Shown: in pieces, positions 1-6,976 of the stretch | Position numbering within the stretch: position 1 is the stretch's first letter | How the letters are laid out: each line of letters opens with the position of its first letter | Assembly: GCA_003554665.1 (NCBI GenBank) | Contig: PWGY01000031.1 | Location: 1 to 21,797, forward strand | DNA from: Bacteroidales bacterium | GTDB lineage: Bacteria; Bacteroidota; Bacteroidia; Bacteroidales; UBA7960 | Reading direction: 5' to 3' | Length of the DNA: 21,797 nucleotides | Notes under the pieces: model-generated | Told to the model about the DNA's origin: nothing | Seen by the model: the letters and a program-made list of their open reading frames with translations, nothing else | Database searches by the model: none | Program-made: the position numbers and the translations under genes

Positions 1-450
1 AACGAATGGGTGAAAGACGTTTACAGACCCCTGTCACACGAAACCGTGGCCGACTTCAGGCCCTTCCGCGGAAATGTTTTCAGAGTACCCGAACTGGACC
101 CCGACGGAAACCCCGTTTTCGACGATGATGGCAGAATGATGATGCAACCCCTCGATAATGATGACATCAATGACGAGGAGGAAGCAGCAAGGGATGACTA
201 CCGGCAGGGCAACTTCATCTCACATCGCGACGGCGACGACCAATCAGCGATCGCAGAGGGAGTTGAGGTGTATTCAGAAAACATGACTCTCATCAGCGAT
301 TCCATAAGAGTATACAAAGGAGGAAGCTGGCGCGACAGAATTTACTGGCTCTCACCGGGAACCCGGAGGTACATGGATCAGAATGCCGCCACCAACGACA
401 TCGGATTTCGCTGTGCCATGGACAAAATCGGAGGAGCCCCCGGAAGCTAA
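1..450 (+). CDS. gldJ: GldJ-like gliding motility / type IX secretion lipoprotein, C-terminal part
   Basis: The reading frame is open at the left edge of the window (it begins NEWVKDVYRPLS) and ends with TAA, so only the last 149 codons are present. The end carries the closing motif of the formylglycine-generating-enzyme (SUMF1) fold: VYKGGSWRDR, then a Trp-Leu, an RRY and IGFRCAM. In Bacteroidota this fold, with an acidic insert (here D/E-rich around bases 110-190), is typical of GldJ, an outer-membrane lipoprotein needed for gliding and type IX secretion. It is not expected to be an enzyme. From memory, gldJ next to murF is a recurring arrangement in this phylum and fits the gene found downstream. 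The paralogue GldK/PorK shares the fold and cannot be excluded without the N-terminus. The lipoprotein signal would lie outside the window. Confidence 0.72.
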   Translation, partial: NEWVKDVYRPLSHETVADFRPFRGNVFRVPELDPDGNPVFDDDGRMMMQPLDNDDINDEEEAARDDYRQGNFISHRDGDDQSAIAEGVEVYSENMTLISDSIRVYKGGSWRDRIYWLSPGTRRYMDQNAATNDIGFRCAMDKIGGAPGS

Positions 451-473
451 AAATTGCAGATTTTACGATATTT

Positions 474-507
474 AACCCCGTTTGCTGCGGTAACCGGGGT
501 TTTTTTA
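474..507 (+). terminator. Rho-independent terminator after gldJ
   Basis: A 7-bp stem, AACCCCG (474-480) with CGGGGTT (495-501), closes a 14-base loop and runs into an uninterrupted T tract (500-506). An alternative pairing adds GTT/AAC inside the stem with one bulged C. It sits 23 bases after the gldJ stop codon and just before the murF start, so it separates gldJ transcription from the cell-wall genes. Confidence 0.85.
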
Positions 508-522
508 ATTGATGCACCGGGT

Positions 523-1848
523 ATGAACGACAGTATAATCGACCATCTGCTTGAGCTGCTGCACAAGGGCCATCGGATCTGCACAGACAGTCGCAGGGCT
601 GGGCCCGGCCATATCTTCTTCGCACTCACGGGAGAGAATTATGACGGCAACCGTTTTGCTGCACAGGCCATTCAGGCTGGGTGTTGCCTTGCCGTAATTG
701 ACAACCCTGCATACAATATGGGCGAAAAATATCTTCTGGTTGATGACTCCCTGACTACATTGCAACTCCTGGGCCAGACCCGCAGGCGCAGGCTGAACAT
801 CCCTGTTATTGGCATTACCGGCAGCAATGGAAAAACAACCACCAAAGAGCTCCTGCAGGCAGTGCTTTCCTCCCGTTTTAATTCGGCAGCTACGAAAGGA
901 AACCTGAATAACCATATCGGGGTTCCGGTCAGCTTGTTGTCATTTCATACAGATGCAGATTGCGCCATCGTTGAAATGGGAGCCAATCATCCGGGAGAAA
1001 TTGCAGAATTATGTGAGATCGCCATGCCGACACACGGGCTGATCACCAATATTGGAGAGGCACACCTTGAAGGCTTTGGATCCGTGGAAGATGTGGCTAA
1101 AGCCAAAAATGAGCTCTACAGTTATCTCAGCGAAACACGAGGCACCATGTTTGTCAACCAGGATGACCAAAGGCTCAGGGGATTGACCCGGGGCATTCAG
1201 GCCGTTCGGTATGGAAAAGACAAATCAAACCACTGCAGCGGGAGCATTATCTGTTCAGCACCGGCATTGCATGTTGGCTTCAGAGTAAACAAAAACCTCG
1301 GAGCGGCAAAAAAAGGGATAGAGGGAGAAGTAAAAACCAGGTTAACCGGTGCTTATAATTTTGAGAATATTCTGGCCAGTATTACAGTCGGTCTGTATTT
1401 TGGGGCAGAGCCTGAAAATATAATTCGTGCCATCGAAAACTACACGCCTGAAAACCACCGTTCACAGATCATACAAACCAACCGGAACACCGTTCTGATG
1501 GATGCATACAATGCAAACCCCAGCAGCATGGACGCAGCCCTTCATAATCTGGCACAGTTCGACCAACAGCCCAGGGCAGTTTTTCTTGGCGACATGCTTG
1601 AGCTTGGCTCTTCCTCCAGGGAAGCCCACAACGCTGTAATAAAGAAGGTAGAACAGATGCAGATTCCATTGCAGGTTTTCGTGGGCAGGCATTTTGCTTC
1701 TGCCTGCGGGGCTCAGAAAGGAAGCCTGATTTTTGATCATGTCGATGGTGCGGCCGAATGGTTGCGTAACAACCCCATCCGGGGGTATACCATTCTGGTT
1801 AAAGGAAGCCGGGGCATACGCATGGAAAAACTACTTGAACATTTATAA
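523..1848 (+). CDS. murF: UDP-N-acetylmuramoyl-tripeptide--D-alanyl-D-alanine ligase
   Basis: MurF is the cytoplasmic Mur ligase that adds D-Ala-D-Ala to UDP-MurNAc-tripeptide using ATP, completing the peptidoglycan precursor. The 441-residue product has the usual family length. Visible features are the N-terminal substrate domain (CTDSRR, then IFFALTGENYDG), the ATP-binding loop GITGSNGKTTT at about residues 97-107, the central EMGANHPGEI and TNIGEAHLEGFGS segments, and the C-terminal MDAYNANPSSM and LGDMLELG motifs. The frame stays open upstream to a TTG at 454, but that extension would be translated through the terminator hairpin and does not resemble MurF. The ATG at 523 places the protein correctly. 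There is no Shine-Dalgarno sequence. anmK follows after 4 bases, so the two genes are probably cotranscribed. Confidence 0.95.
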   Translation: MNDSIIDHLLELLHKGHRICTDSRRAGPGHIFFALTGENYDGNRFAAQAIQAGCCLAVIDNPAYNMGEKYLLVDDSLTTLQLLGQTRRRRLNIPVIGITGSNGKTTTKELLQAVLSSRFNSAATKGNLNNHIGVPVSLLSFHTDADCAIVEMGANHPGEIAELCEIAMPTHGLITNIGEAHLEGFGSVEDVAKAKNELYSYLSETRGTMFVNQDDQRLRGLTRGIQAVRYGKDKSNHCSGSIICSAPALHVGFRVNKNLGAAKKGIEGEVKTRLTGAYNFENILASITVGLYFGAEPENIIRAIENYTPENHRSQIIQTNRNTVLMDAYNANPSSMDAALHNLAQFDQQPRAVFLGDMLELGSSSREAHNAVIKKVEQMQIPLQVFVGRHFASACGAQKGSLIFDHVDGAAEWLRNNPIRGYTILVKGSRGIRMEKLLEHL

Positions 1849-1852
1849 TAGT

Positions 1853-2980
1853 ATGGAATACCTGGTAACCGGGATGATGTCAGGAACATCAATGGATGGC
1901 ATTGACCTGGCACACTGCCGCTTTGTTGTAATTAACAGACAATGGAACTATGAGATTCTGGCAGCTGAGACAGTTCCATATACCGACTCCTGGAAAAAAC
2001 TGCTTGCCAGTGCATCAGGCCTGAACGGAAGGGAGCTCCAGGCCCTGCACGTGGCCTATGGGAAATATACCGGAGAAGTAGCACACGATTTCTTTCTCCG
2101 CCACAGCATTTGCAGAACAGACCTTCTGGCAAGCCATGGCCACACTGTTTTCCACAACCCCGCTAAGGGATATACATTCCAGCTGGGGCACGGCCCGGCC
2201 ATGGCTGCAACAGCCAAATGCACCGTGATTAATGATTTCAGAAGCATGGATGTGGCACTGGGCGGACAGGGTGCTCCACTGGTTCCATTGGGCGACCAGC
2301 TATTATTCGGTAATTACCAGTACTGTCTGAACCTGGGTGGCTTTGCAAATATTTCTTTCACCACATCTGGCAACCGCCGTATTGCTTACGATATATGCCC
2401 CCTTAACTTCGTAATCAACAGATTGGTAAAAAAAAGCCGCATTCCTCTGGACGCCGAACATCGGAATTTATCCGGAAACTCCAAAGAAACAAGATATCTC
2501 AGTCAGGACACCGATGGTGAAATTGCAAGAAAAGGAAAAACCAATACAGCTTTATATAAAGAGCTTAATAACCTGCCATTTTATAACCAAAGCGGCCCCA
2601 AAAGCCTTGGTGAGGAGTGGGTCAATCAACACATATTGCCGTTGTTAAGCAAGTATCAGCTCCCTGTAGCGGATCTCCTGAATACTTTTTATCATCACGC
2701 AGCCACTCAGATCGCCAACCAACCCGGGTCAGATCCGTCCAAACTGCTTGTCACCGGAGGTGGAACCTTTAATCGGTATTTCATGGAATGCCTGAGAAAA
2801 AAACTTCCCGGTCAAATCAGCCTGGAAGTTCCATCCAAAGAACTCATTGATTTCAAAGAAGCCCTGATTTTTGCCCTGCTCGGTCTTCGCCGCCTCAGGA
2901 AGGAAATCAACTGTCTTTCAAGTGTAACAGGTGCCTCACACGATTCTTCCGGTGGGAGTATCCATATTTTTTCCGGCTAA
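1853..2980 (+). CDS. anmK: Anhydro-N-acetylmuramic acid kinase
   Basis: AnmK hydrolyses and phosphorylates 1,6-anhydro-MurNAc to MurNAc-6-phosphate, recycling cell-wall fragments in the cytoplasm. The 375-residue protein opens with GMMSGTSMDGID (residues 7-18), the nucleotide-binding signature of the family. It continues with the SHGHTVFHNP segment, the FRSMDVALGGQGAPL block (residues 129-143, whose Asp133 is in the position of the family's catalytic base), NLGGFANIS, KSLGEEWV and LLVTGGGTFN. These are all in the expected order. I chose the ATG at 1853 because the frame upstream of it lies wholly inside murF and this Met starts the family N-terminus. Its position 4 bases after murF couples recycling to synthesis. 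No terminator is visible after it. Confidence 0.94.
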   Translation: MEYLVTGMMSGTSMDGIDLAHCRFVVINRQWNYEILAAETVPYTDSWKKLLASASGLNGRELQALHVAYGKYTGEVAHDFFLRHSICRTDLLASHGHTVFHNPAKGYTFQLGHGPAMAATAKCTVINDFRSMDVALGGQGAPLVPLGDQLLFGNYQYCLNLGGFANISFTTSGNRRIAYDICPLNFVINRLVKKSRIPLDAEHRNLSGNSKETRYLSQDTDGEIARKGKTNTALYKELNNLPFYNQSGPKSLGEEWVNQHILPLLSKYQLPVADLLNTFYHHAATQIANQPGSDPSKLLVTGGGTFNRYFMECLRKKLPGQISLEVPSKELIDFKEALIFALLGLRRLRKEINCLSSVTGASHDSSGGSIHIFSG

Positions 2981-2991
2981 ACCTCTTTTTA

Positions 2992-3022
2992 TTTTCTTAT
3001 CTGAAGCTTTTCATTAAATTTG
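2992..3022 (+). promoter_or_regulatory. Putative Bacteroidota-type promoter for the symporter operon
   Basis: TAAATTTG at 3015-3022 matches the Bacteroidota -7 consensus TAnnTTTG. A T-rich -33-like element (TTTT, 2992-2995) lies 19 bases upstream, a normal spacing. Transcription would start near 3028, giving a leader of about 20 bases before the ATG at 3048. The element lies in the only gap between anmK and the symporter. Confidence 0.5.
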
Positions 3023-3047
3023 CGGCTTTAATCCTAAAAAGTCTGCA

Positions 3048-4541
3048 ATGAATATCTACCTGCTGATCATCGTCGCCTATTTTGCTTTTATCACCCTGAT
3101 ATCTTTTTTGACCAAGAAAGTAGCAAGCCGTTCAGCAGCAGATTACCTGGTGGCCGGACGCAACCTCGGCATGATAGCATGTGCGGTGGTCGTTGCCTCA
3201 GAATGGCTTGGAGGAATGAGCACCATTGGAGTAAGTGAAAAGGCTTTTGAAACCGGGACAATGCAACCCATCCTCTACAATATTTCCACAGCACTGGGGA
3301 TGATCATAATCGGATTCACTGTCGCCCGGCATTATCGCGATAACAATGTACATACAGTCAGCGAAATGCTGGAAAACCTCTTCGGCCGCAGGGCAAGGGC
3401 CGTTTCCGCCATAGCCTTTCTTTTTGCCTATATTACCCTTGCTTTTGTGCAGCTGCAGACCTGCGCAAGTGTCATTGCAGCCATGTTCGAATTCAGCCGG
3501 ATCGGATCAATTTTAATTTCAGCAGCCATCATTACCGGGTATACCTATATCGGGGGTATGCACGCCCTGGCACTTACGGGCATTATCCACGTGGTTGTGA
3601 TGTTTTTCGGAATGGGCGTAGCCACATATATCGGTATTTCTGAAGTGGATGGCTTTGCAGCCCTTCAAAGCACCCTTGTGGAGCAAGGATCCCCTGAAAA
3701 TTTATACAACCCTTTCAGTGGCGGTCTCGGATATGCATGGAGTCTGATCCTGGGTGGAGTATTGGGAGGTATGGCAGGACAAGCAAGTATACAACCCATA
3801 TTTGCTGCCCGAACAGCTGCCACGGCAAAAAAGGCAGCCATTTTTTCCTCCCTGATCATTGCTCCTTTCGGCATCATGGTGGCCCTGCTCGGGCTGGTAG
3901 TAAAAACCGGACAGGTATATGACATTTCGGCTGCCGGCCCTTTATTTGACCCGGCCATCGGAGAGGCAGGAGCGATCGATCCCAAGCTTGTTCTGCCTAC
4001 GCTGATGACAACCCCGGAATTTATTCACCCCGTTCTGGGCGGGATCGCACTGGCCGGAATCCTTGCCGCTATCCTTTCTACGGTCGGACCGGTGAACTTT
4101 GCCGTAGTAACCATTGCCACCAAAGACATTTACCACGGACTGATCAATAAAGCAGCCGTTGACAAAAGCCTCATCCGAACCGCAAGGCAGCTGGTGATCA
4201 TTGTCAACCTGATTACCATACCCCTGGCCTATTACGGAACTGGCGCCATACTCGATACCGCCTACATAAGCTACGGTATCAGGGCGATCGGTGCCATTGT
4301 CATTGTTATGGGCATTTATAAACGTGGCTGGATACGAATAGAAGGAGTCAGGATGGCCTTCATTGGCGGCACAATCGCTGTAGTAGCCAATATTATTGCT
4401 AAAAACATCGGCCTGCCAGTAATAGAAAACACCTATATGGCTATCGGTGCCGCGGTTATTTTTATAATTATTGGTAATATTGTGGGCAAAGGGAAACCCC
4501 AGAAGTTGCCCTCAGAGAAAGAAGAAGAAAAAACCGAATAG
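3048..4541 (+). CDS. Sodium:solute symporter (SSS family), substrate unknown
   Basis: This is a 497-residue polytopic inner-membrane protein with about 12-13 hydrophobic segments and a short charged C-terminal tail (KEEEKTE). The first segment (residues 2-20) is followed by SRSAADYLVAGRNLG, the conserved loop of the sodium:solute symporter family. A late helix reads LAAILSTVGPVNFAVVTIATKDIY, matching the family's small/Ser-rich sodium-site helix that ends in a D-I-Y motif. Members import sugars, amino acids, monocarboxylates or other small acids with sodium. The motifs visible here do not settle the substrate. Its position directly upstream of a CoA-transferase and a 2-oxoacid oxidoreductase suggests an organic acid, which is inference. 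It ends in TAG, the only annotated gene in the window that does. Confidence 0.9.
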   Translation: MNIYLLIIVAYFAFITLISFLTKKVASRSAADYLVAGRNLGMIACAVVVASEWLGGMSTIGVSEKAFETGTMQPILYNISTALGMIIIGFTVARHYRDNNVHTVSEMLENLFGRRARAVSAIAFLFAYITLAFVQLQTCASVIAAMFEFSRIGSILISAAIITGYTYIGGMHALALTGIIHVVVMFFGMGVATYIGISEVDGFAALQSTLVEQGSPENLYNPFSGGLGYAWSLILGGVLGGMAGQASIQPIFAARTAATAKKAAIFSSLIIAPFGIMVALLGLVVKTGQVYDISAAGPLFDPAIGEAGAIDPKLVLPTLMTTPEFIHPVLGGIALAGILAAILSTVGPVNFAVVTIATKDIYHGLINKAAVDKSLIRTARQLVIIVNLITIPLAYYGTGAILDTAYISYGIRAIGAIVIVMGIYKRGWIRIEGVRMAFIGGTIAVVANIIAKNIGLPVIENTYMAIGAAVIFIIIGNIVGKGKPQKLPSEKEEEKTE

Positions 4542-4564
4542 CCGATAAGTCAATCTTTTATCGG
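4542..4564 (+). other. Intercistronic inverted repeat after the symporter
   Basis: CCGATAA (4542-4548) and TTATCGG (4558-4564) form a perfect 7-bp stem with a 9-base loop, beginning at the base after the symporter stop codon. No T tract follows, so it is not a standard terminator. It could stabilise the symporter transcript end or partly attenuate read-through into the CoA-transferase gene 23 bases downstream. Confidence 0.45.
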
Positions 4565-4587
4565 AATAAGTAACGACAAAAAGCCAA

Positions 4588-4650
4588 ATGAGTGATCAAC
4601 CAAGCCACATGAATGACCAGGCAAGCAATATGAGTGACCAACCAGATATA
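4588..4650 (+). repeat. 21-base tandem repeat, three copies, at the CoA-transferase start
   Basis: Three adjacent 21-base units (4588-4608, 4609-4629, 4630-4650) each begin with ATG and encode M-[SN]-D-Q-[PA]-x-x. Units 1 and 3 share MSDQP, and units 1 and 2 share most of the rest. Because the unit is a multiple of three, every copy keeps the frame and offers another start codon. Confidence 0.85.
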
Positions 4651-5874
4651 AGCCGTGACACCCCCCTTGCCGGACTGAAAGTTCTTGAACTGGCCAGTGT
4701 ATTGGCAGGACCCAGTGTGGGTATGTTTTTTGCTGAGCTCGGGGCCACCGTACTGAAAGTGGAGAATGTAACCACCGAAGGCGATGTGACCCGAAAGTGG
4801 AAATTATCCCGGGAACCGGCTGATACAAATATTTCAGGCTACTTTTCCTGTGTAAACTGGGGGAAAACCTCTTTTGCCGTTGACCTGTGCCAGGAAGAAG
4901 GCCTTCAGATTATCTACCAGCTTGCGGCCCAGTGCGACATCGTTCTGGTAAGTTATAAGCCGGGTGATGCAGAAAAACTCAGGGTTGATTACCCAACCCT
5001 TAAAACATACAATGAAAAATTAATCTATGCCCACATAACCGGTTACGGTCCGCAGAATCCCCGGGCAGGATTCGATGCCATTATTCAGGCTGAAAGCGGT
5101 TTCACCTATATGAATGGTGAGCCGGATGGTCCGCCCACAAAGATGCCGGTTGCCCTGATGGACGTGCTGGCTGCCCACCACCTCAAGGAAGCAATTCTGC
5201 TTGCCTTGTTATACCGGGAACGCACGGGCAAAGGTCAGCATATTGAGGCTTCACTTTTTATGGCCGGGCTGGCTTCCCTTGCCAACCAGGCGACCAACTG
5301 GCTGGTTGGAGGCGCAATTCCGGAAAGAATCGGATCAGACCATCCGAACATTGTACCTTATGGCACCATATACGGCACCAAAGATGGCAAGGGAATCGTC
5401 ATGGCTGCAGGAACTGATAAGCAATTCCGCCAGCTTGTTTCCGTACTGGGTCGTCCTGAATTGGGCACCGACCCCCGGTATGCAAAAAATCAGGATCGGG
5501 TAAAAAACAAAGAAGAGATTAACGGAATTCTGCAGTCTCTCATTGGCCAATACGACCGGGAAGAAATCCTCAGCCTTCTTGGTGAAAAACGTATCCCGGC
5601 AGGTGGTGTATTCAACATGAAGGAAGTGTTTGAAGTACCCGAATCCAAAGAAATGTTACTGGAAGGGGACTATCACGACGGAATGCATATCCGCGGGGTA
5701 AGGTCTGTGGCTTTTCACAGTGAACATAAGATGAGCTGCAGCGAACTTTCACCTCCCCCCCACTATGGTGCACATACCCGCCATATTCTGAAAGAATGGC
5801 TTGATTATAATGAAAACGATATCGAACAGTTAATCAGCAAAGGAGTTGTGTATGCACAAGAAAAACAGCAATGA
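4588..5874 (+). CDS. Family III (CaiB/BaiF-type) CoA-transferase
   Basis: Family III enzymes move CoA between carboxylic acids through an aspartyl-CoA intermediate. The 428-residue product has the N-terminal LAGLKVLELASVLAGPSVG block (from residue 28), FFAELGATVLKVEN, and VNWGKTSFAVDL. It also has GYGP, then AGFDAIIQAESG, and VALMDVLAA with Asp192 in the expected catalytic position. The GKGQHIEASLF and DHPNIVPYG segments follow, all in family order. The substrate pair cannot be read from the sequence. The first 21 residues are three 7-residue repeats (MSDQPSH, MNDQASN, MSDQPDI), so translation could start at 4588, 4609 or 4630. I give the longest form. The gene lies 46 bases after the symporter and overlaps the next gene by 23 bases, so it probably belongs to one operon with the oxidoreductase. 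Confidence 0.9.
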   Translation: MSDQPSHMNDQASNMSDQPDISRDTPLAGLKVLELASVLAGPSVGMFFAELGATVLKVENVTTEGDVTRKWKLSREPADTNISGYFSCVNWGKTSFAVDLCQEEGLQIIYQLAAQCDIVLVSYKPGDAEKLRVDYPTLKTYNEKLIYAHITGYGPQNPRAGFDAIIQAESGFTYMNGEPDGPPTKMPVALMDVLAAHHLKEAILLALLYRERTGKGQHIEASLFMAGLASLANQATNWLVGGAIPERIGSDHPNIVPYGTIYGTKDGKGIVMAAGTDKQFRQLVSVLGRPELGTDPRYAKNQDRVKNKEEINGILQSLIGQYDREEILSLLGEKRIPAGGVFNMKEVFEVPESKEMLLEGDYHDGMHIRGVRSVAFHSEHKMSCSELSPPPHYGAHTRHILKEWLDYNENDIEQLISKGVVYAQEKQQ

Positions 5875-6976
5875 CCAGGTACTGATCGACGGATCACGAC
5901 TGATCATAGAATCACTGGCCAGGGCAGGGGCCGATGCCTTCATCGGATATCCGATCACCCCGGCCAACCTGTTATACCTTTACGGCAGTCAGCGAATGGA
6001 TATGATGCTCCCGGCTCCGGATGAGATTACCACCGTACAATGGATGGCAGGCCTGTCGGCAACCGGAAAACTGCCGGTCACAGCCACCTCATTCCCCGGA
6101 TTTGCACTGATGTCTGAATCGGTTAACATGGCTCATATGATGGAACTGCCCATGGTCATCGTCCTGGTGCAAAGACTTGGACCTGCAACCGGTACAGCTA
6201 CCTGTGGAGCACAGGGCGATATGTTGTTGCTAAACGGCATCCTTTCTGGCGGACATCCCATTCCTGTATTGGGAACAAGCAGCTTCGAAGACTGCTGGAC
6301 ACTGTCTGCCCGGGCCCTTGAAATTGCTGTAAGTCAACGCACACCTGTAATACTTCTCACATCCAAAGAGGAGGTGATGACGCAAAAAAGCTTCGACATC
6401 AGCAGCCTGGAAACGATCAGCAAAGTGGGAAAAAGATGGTTTGATAAAGACTGTTGCGACTACAAACCTTATAAACCAACCGGTCTGGTTCCGGAATTTC
6501 TCCCTGTTACCCAGACCAGGCATCAAGTCAGGCTAACCGCCTCCACCCATGACCAGGATGGGATTCTTCAGCATTCATCACCCGAAGCTCTTGCAAACAC
6601 CAGAAGGCTGGAAGAAAAGATTCGAACCTCCATGAAAGAAAAATACCTGTTTTACCGGTTCGATCACCAGGAAGGGGCTGAGAAGCTGGTAACCGCTTAT
6701 GGTATTTCAGCAGCTGCTGCCAGTGAAGCAGTAAGGAAATTGCGCCGCGACGGACAAAAAGTTTCACTGTTAATCCCGGGCACACTGCTGCCCATACCCC
6801 CCATATACCTGGAAATTATGTCAGGGTACAAAAAGGTGGTCATTGCCGAAGAAAACATGAATAACCAGCTCGGATCACTGTTTTACGGGCAAAAAATGCC
6901 GGAGAATATTTGTTTTACCGGAAGCCTGGGGAAAATGATCTCCCCGGAGGAAATACAAAAGGAGGTAATGTCATGA
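5852..6976 (+). CDS. 2-oxoacid:ferredoxin oxidoreductase, alpha subunit
   Basis: This subunit works with the beta-gamma protein next to it to decarboxylate a 2-oxoacid oxidatively to an acyl-CoA, reducing ferredoxin in the cytoplasm. The 374-residue protein has GADAFIGYPITPAN (YPITP at 33-37), the QRLGPATGTAT segment (from residue 107, the family's R-x-GPSTG loop), and PVILLTSKE. Near the C-terminus it has the KKVVIAEENMNNQLGSL stretch typical of the last alpha domain. These resemble 2-oxoglutarate/2-oxoacid alpha subunits without a fused gamma domain. The start is the ATG at 5852, which has a Shine-Dalgarno AGGAG (5841-5845) six bases upstream. The frame is also open from a TTG two codons earlier. 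The start lies inside the end of the CoA-transferase gene (23-base overlap), pointing to coupled translation. Substrate not determined. Confidence 0.88.
   Translation: MHKKNSNDQVLIDGSRLIIESLARAGADAFIGYPITPANLLYLYGSQRMDMMLPAPDEITTVQWMAGLSATGKLPVTATSFPGFALMSESVNMAHMMELPMVIVLVQRLGPATGTATCGAQGDMLLLNGILSGGHPIPVLGTSSFEDCWTLSARALEIAVSQRTPVILLTSKEEVMTQKSFDISSLETISKVGKRWFDKDCCDYKPYKPTGLVPEFLPVTQTRHQVRLTASTHDQDGILQHSSPEALANTRRLEEKIRTSMKEKYLFYRFDHQEGAEKLVTAYGISAAAASEAVRKLRRDGQKVSLLIPGTLLPIPPIYLEIMSGYKKVVIAEENMNNQLGSLFYGQKMPENICFTGSLGKMISPEEIQKEVMS
6960..6965 (+). promoter_or_regulatory. Strong Shine-Dalgarno site of the oxidoreductase beta-gamma gene
   Basis: A perfect AGGAGG lies 7 bases before the ATG at 6973, inside the last codons of the alpha-subunit gene. 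It selects this ATG over the upstream in-frame codon at 6910. Such sites are uncommon in Bacteroidota, and apart from the alpha-subunit gene no other gene in this window has a comparable one. Confidence 0.8.

Noticed and set aside
454..522. TTG-initiated N-terminal extension of murF
   Set aside because: It would be translated through the gldJ terminator hairpin and T tract, and the resulting residues do not resemble MurF. The ATG at 523 fits the family.
4542..4564. Intercistronic hairpin as a Rho-independent terminator
   Set aside because: The 7-bp stem is AT-containing and no T tract follows, so it is listed only as an inverted repeat.
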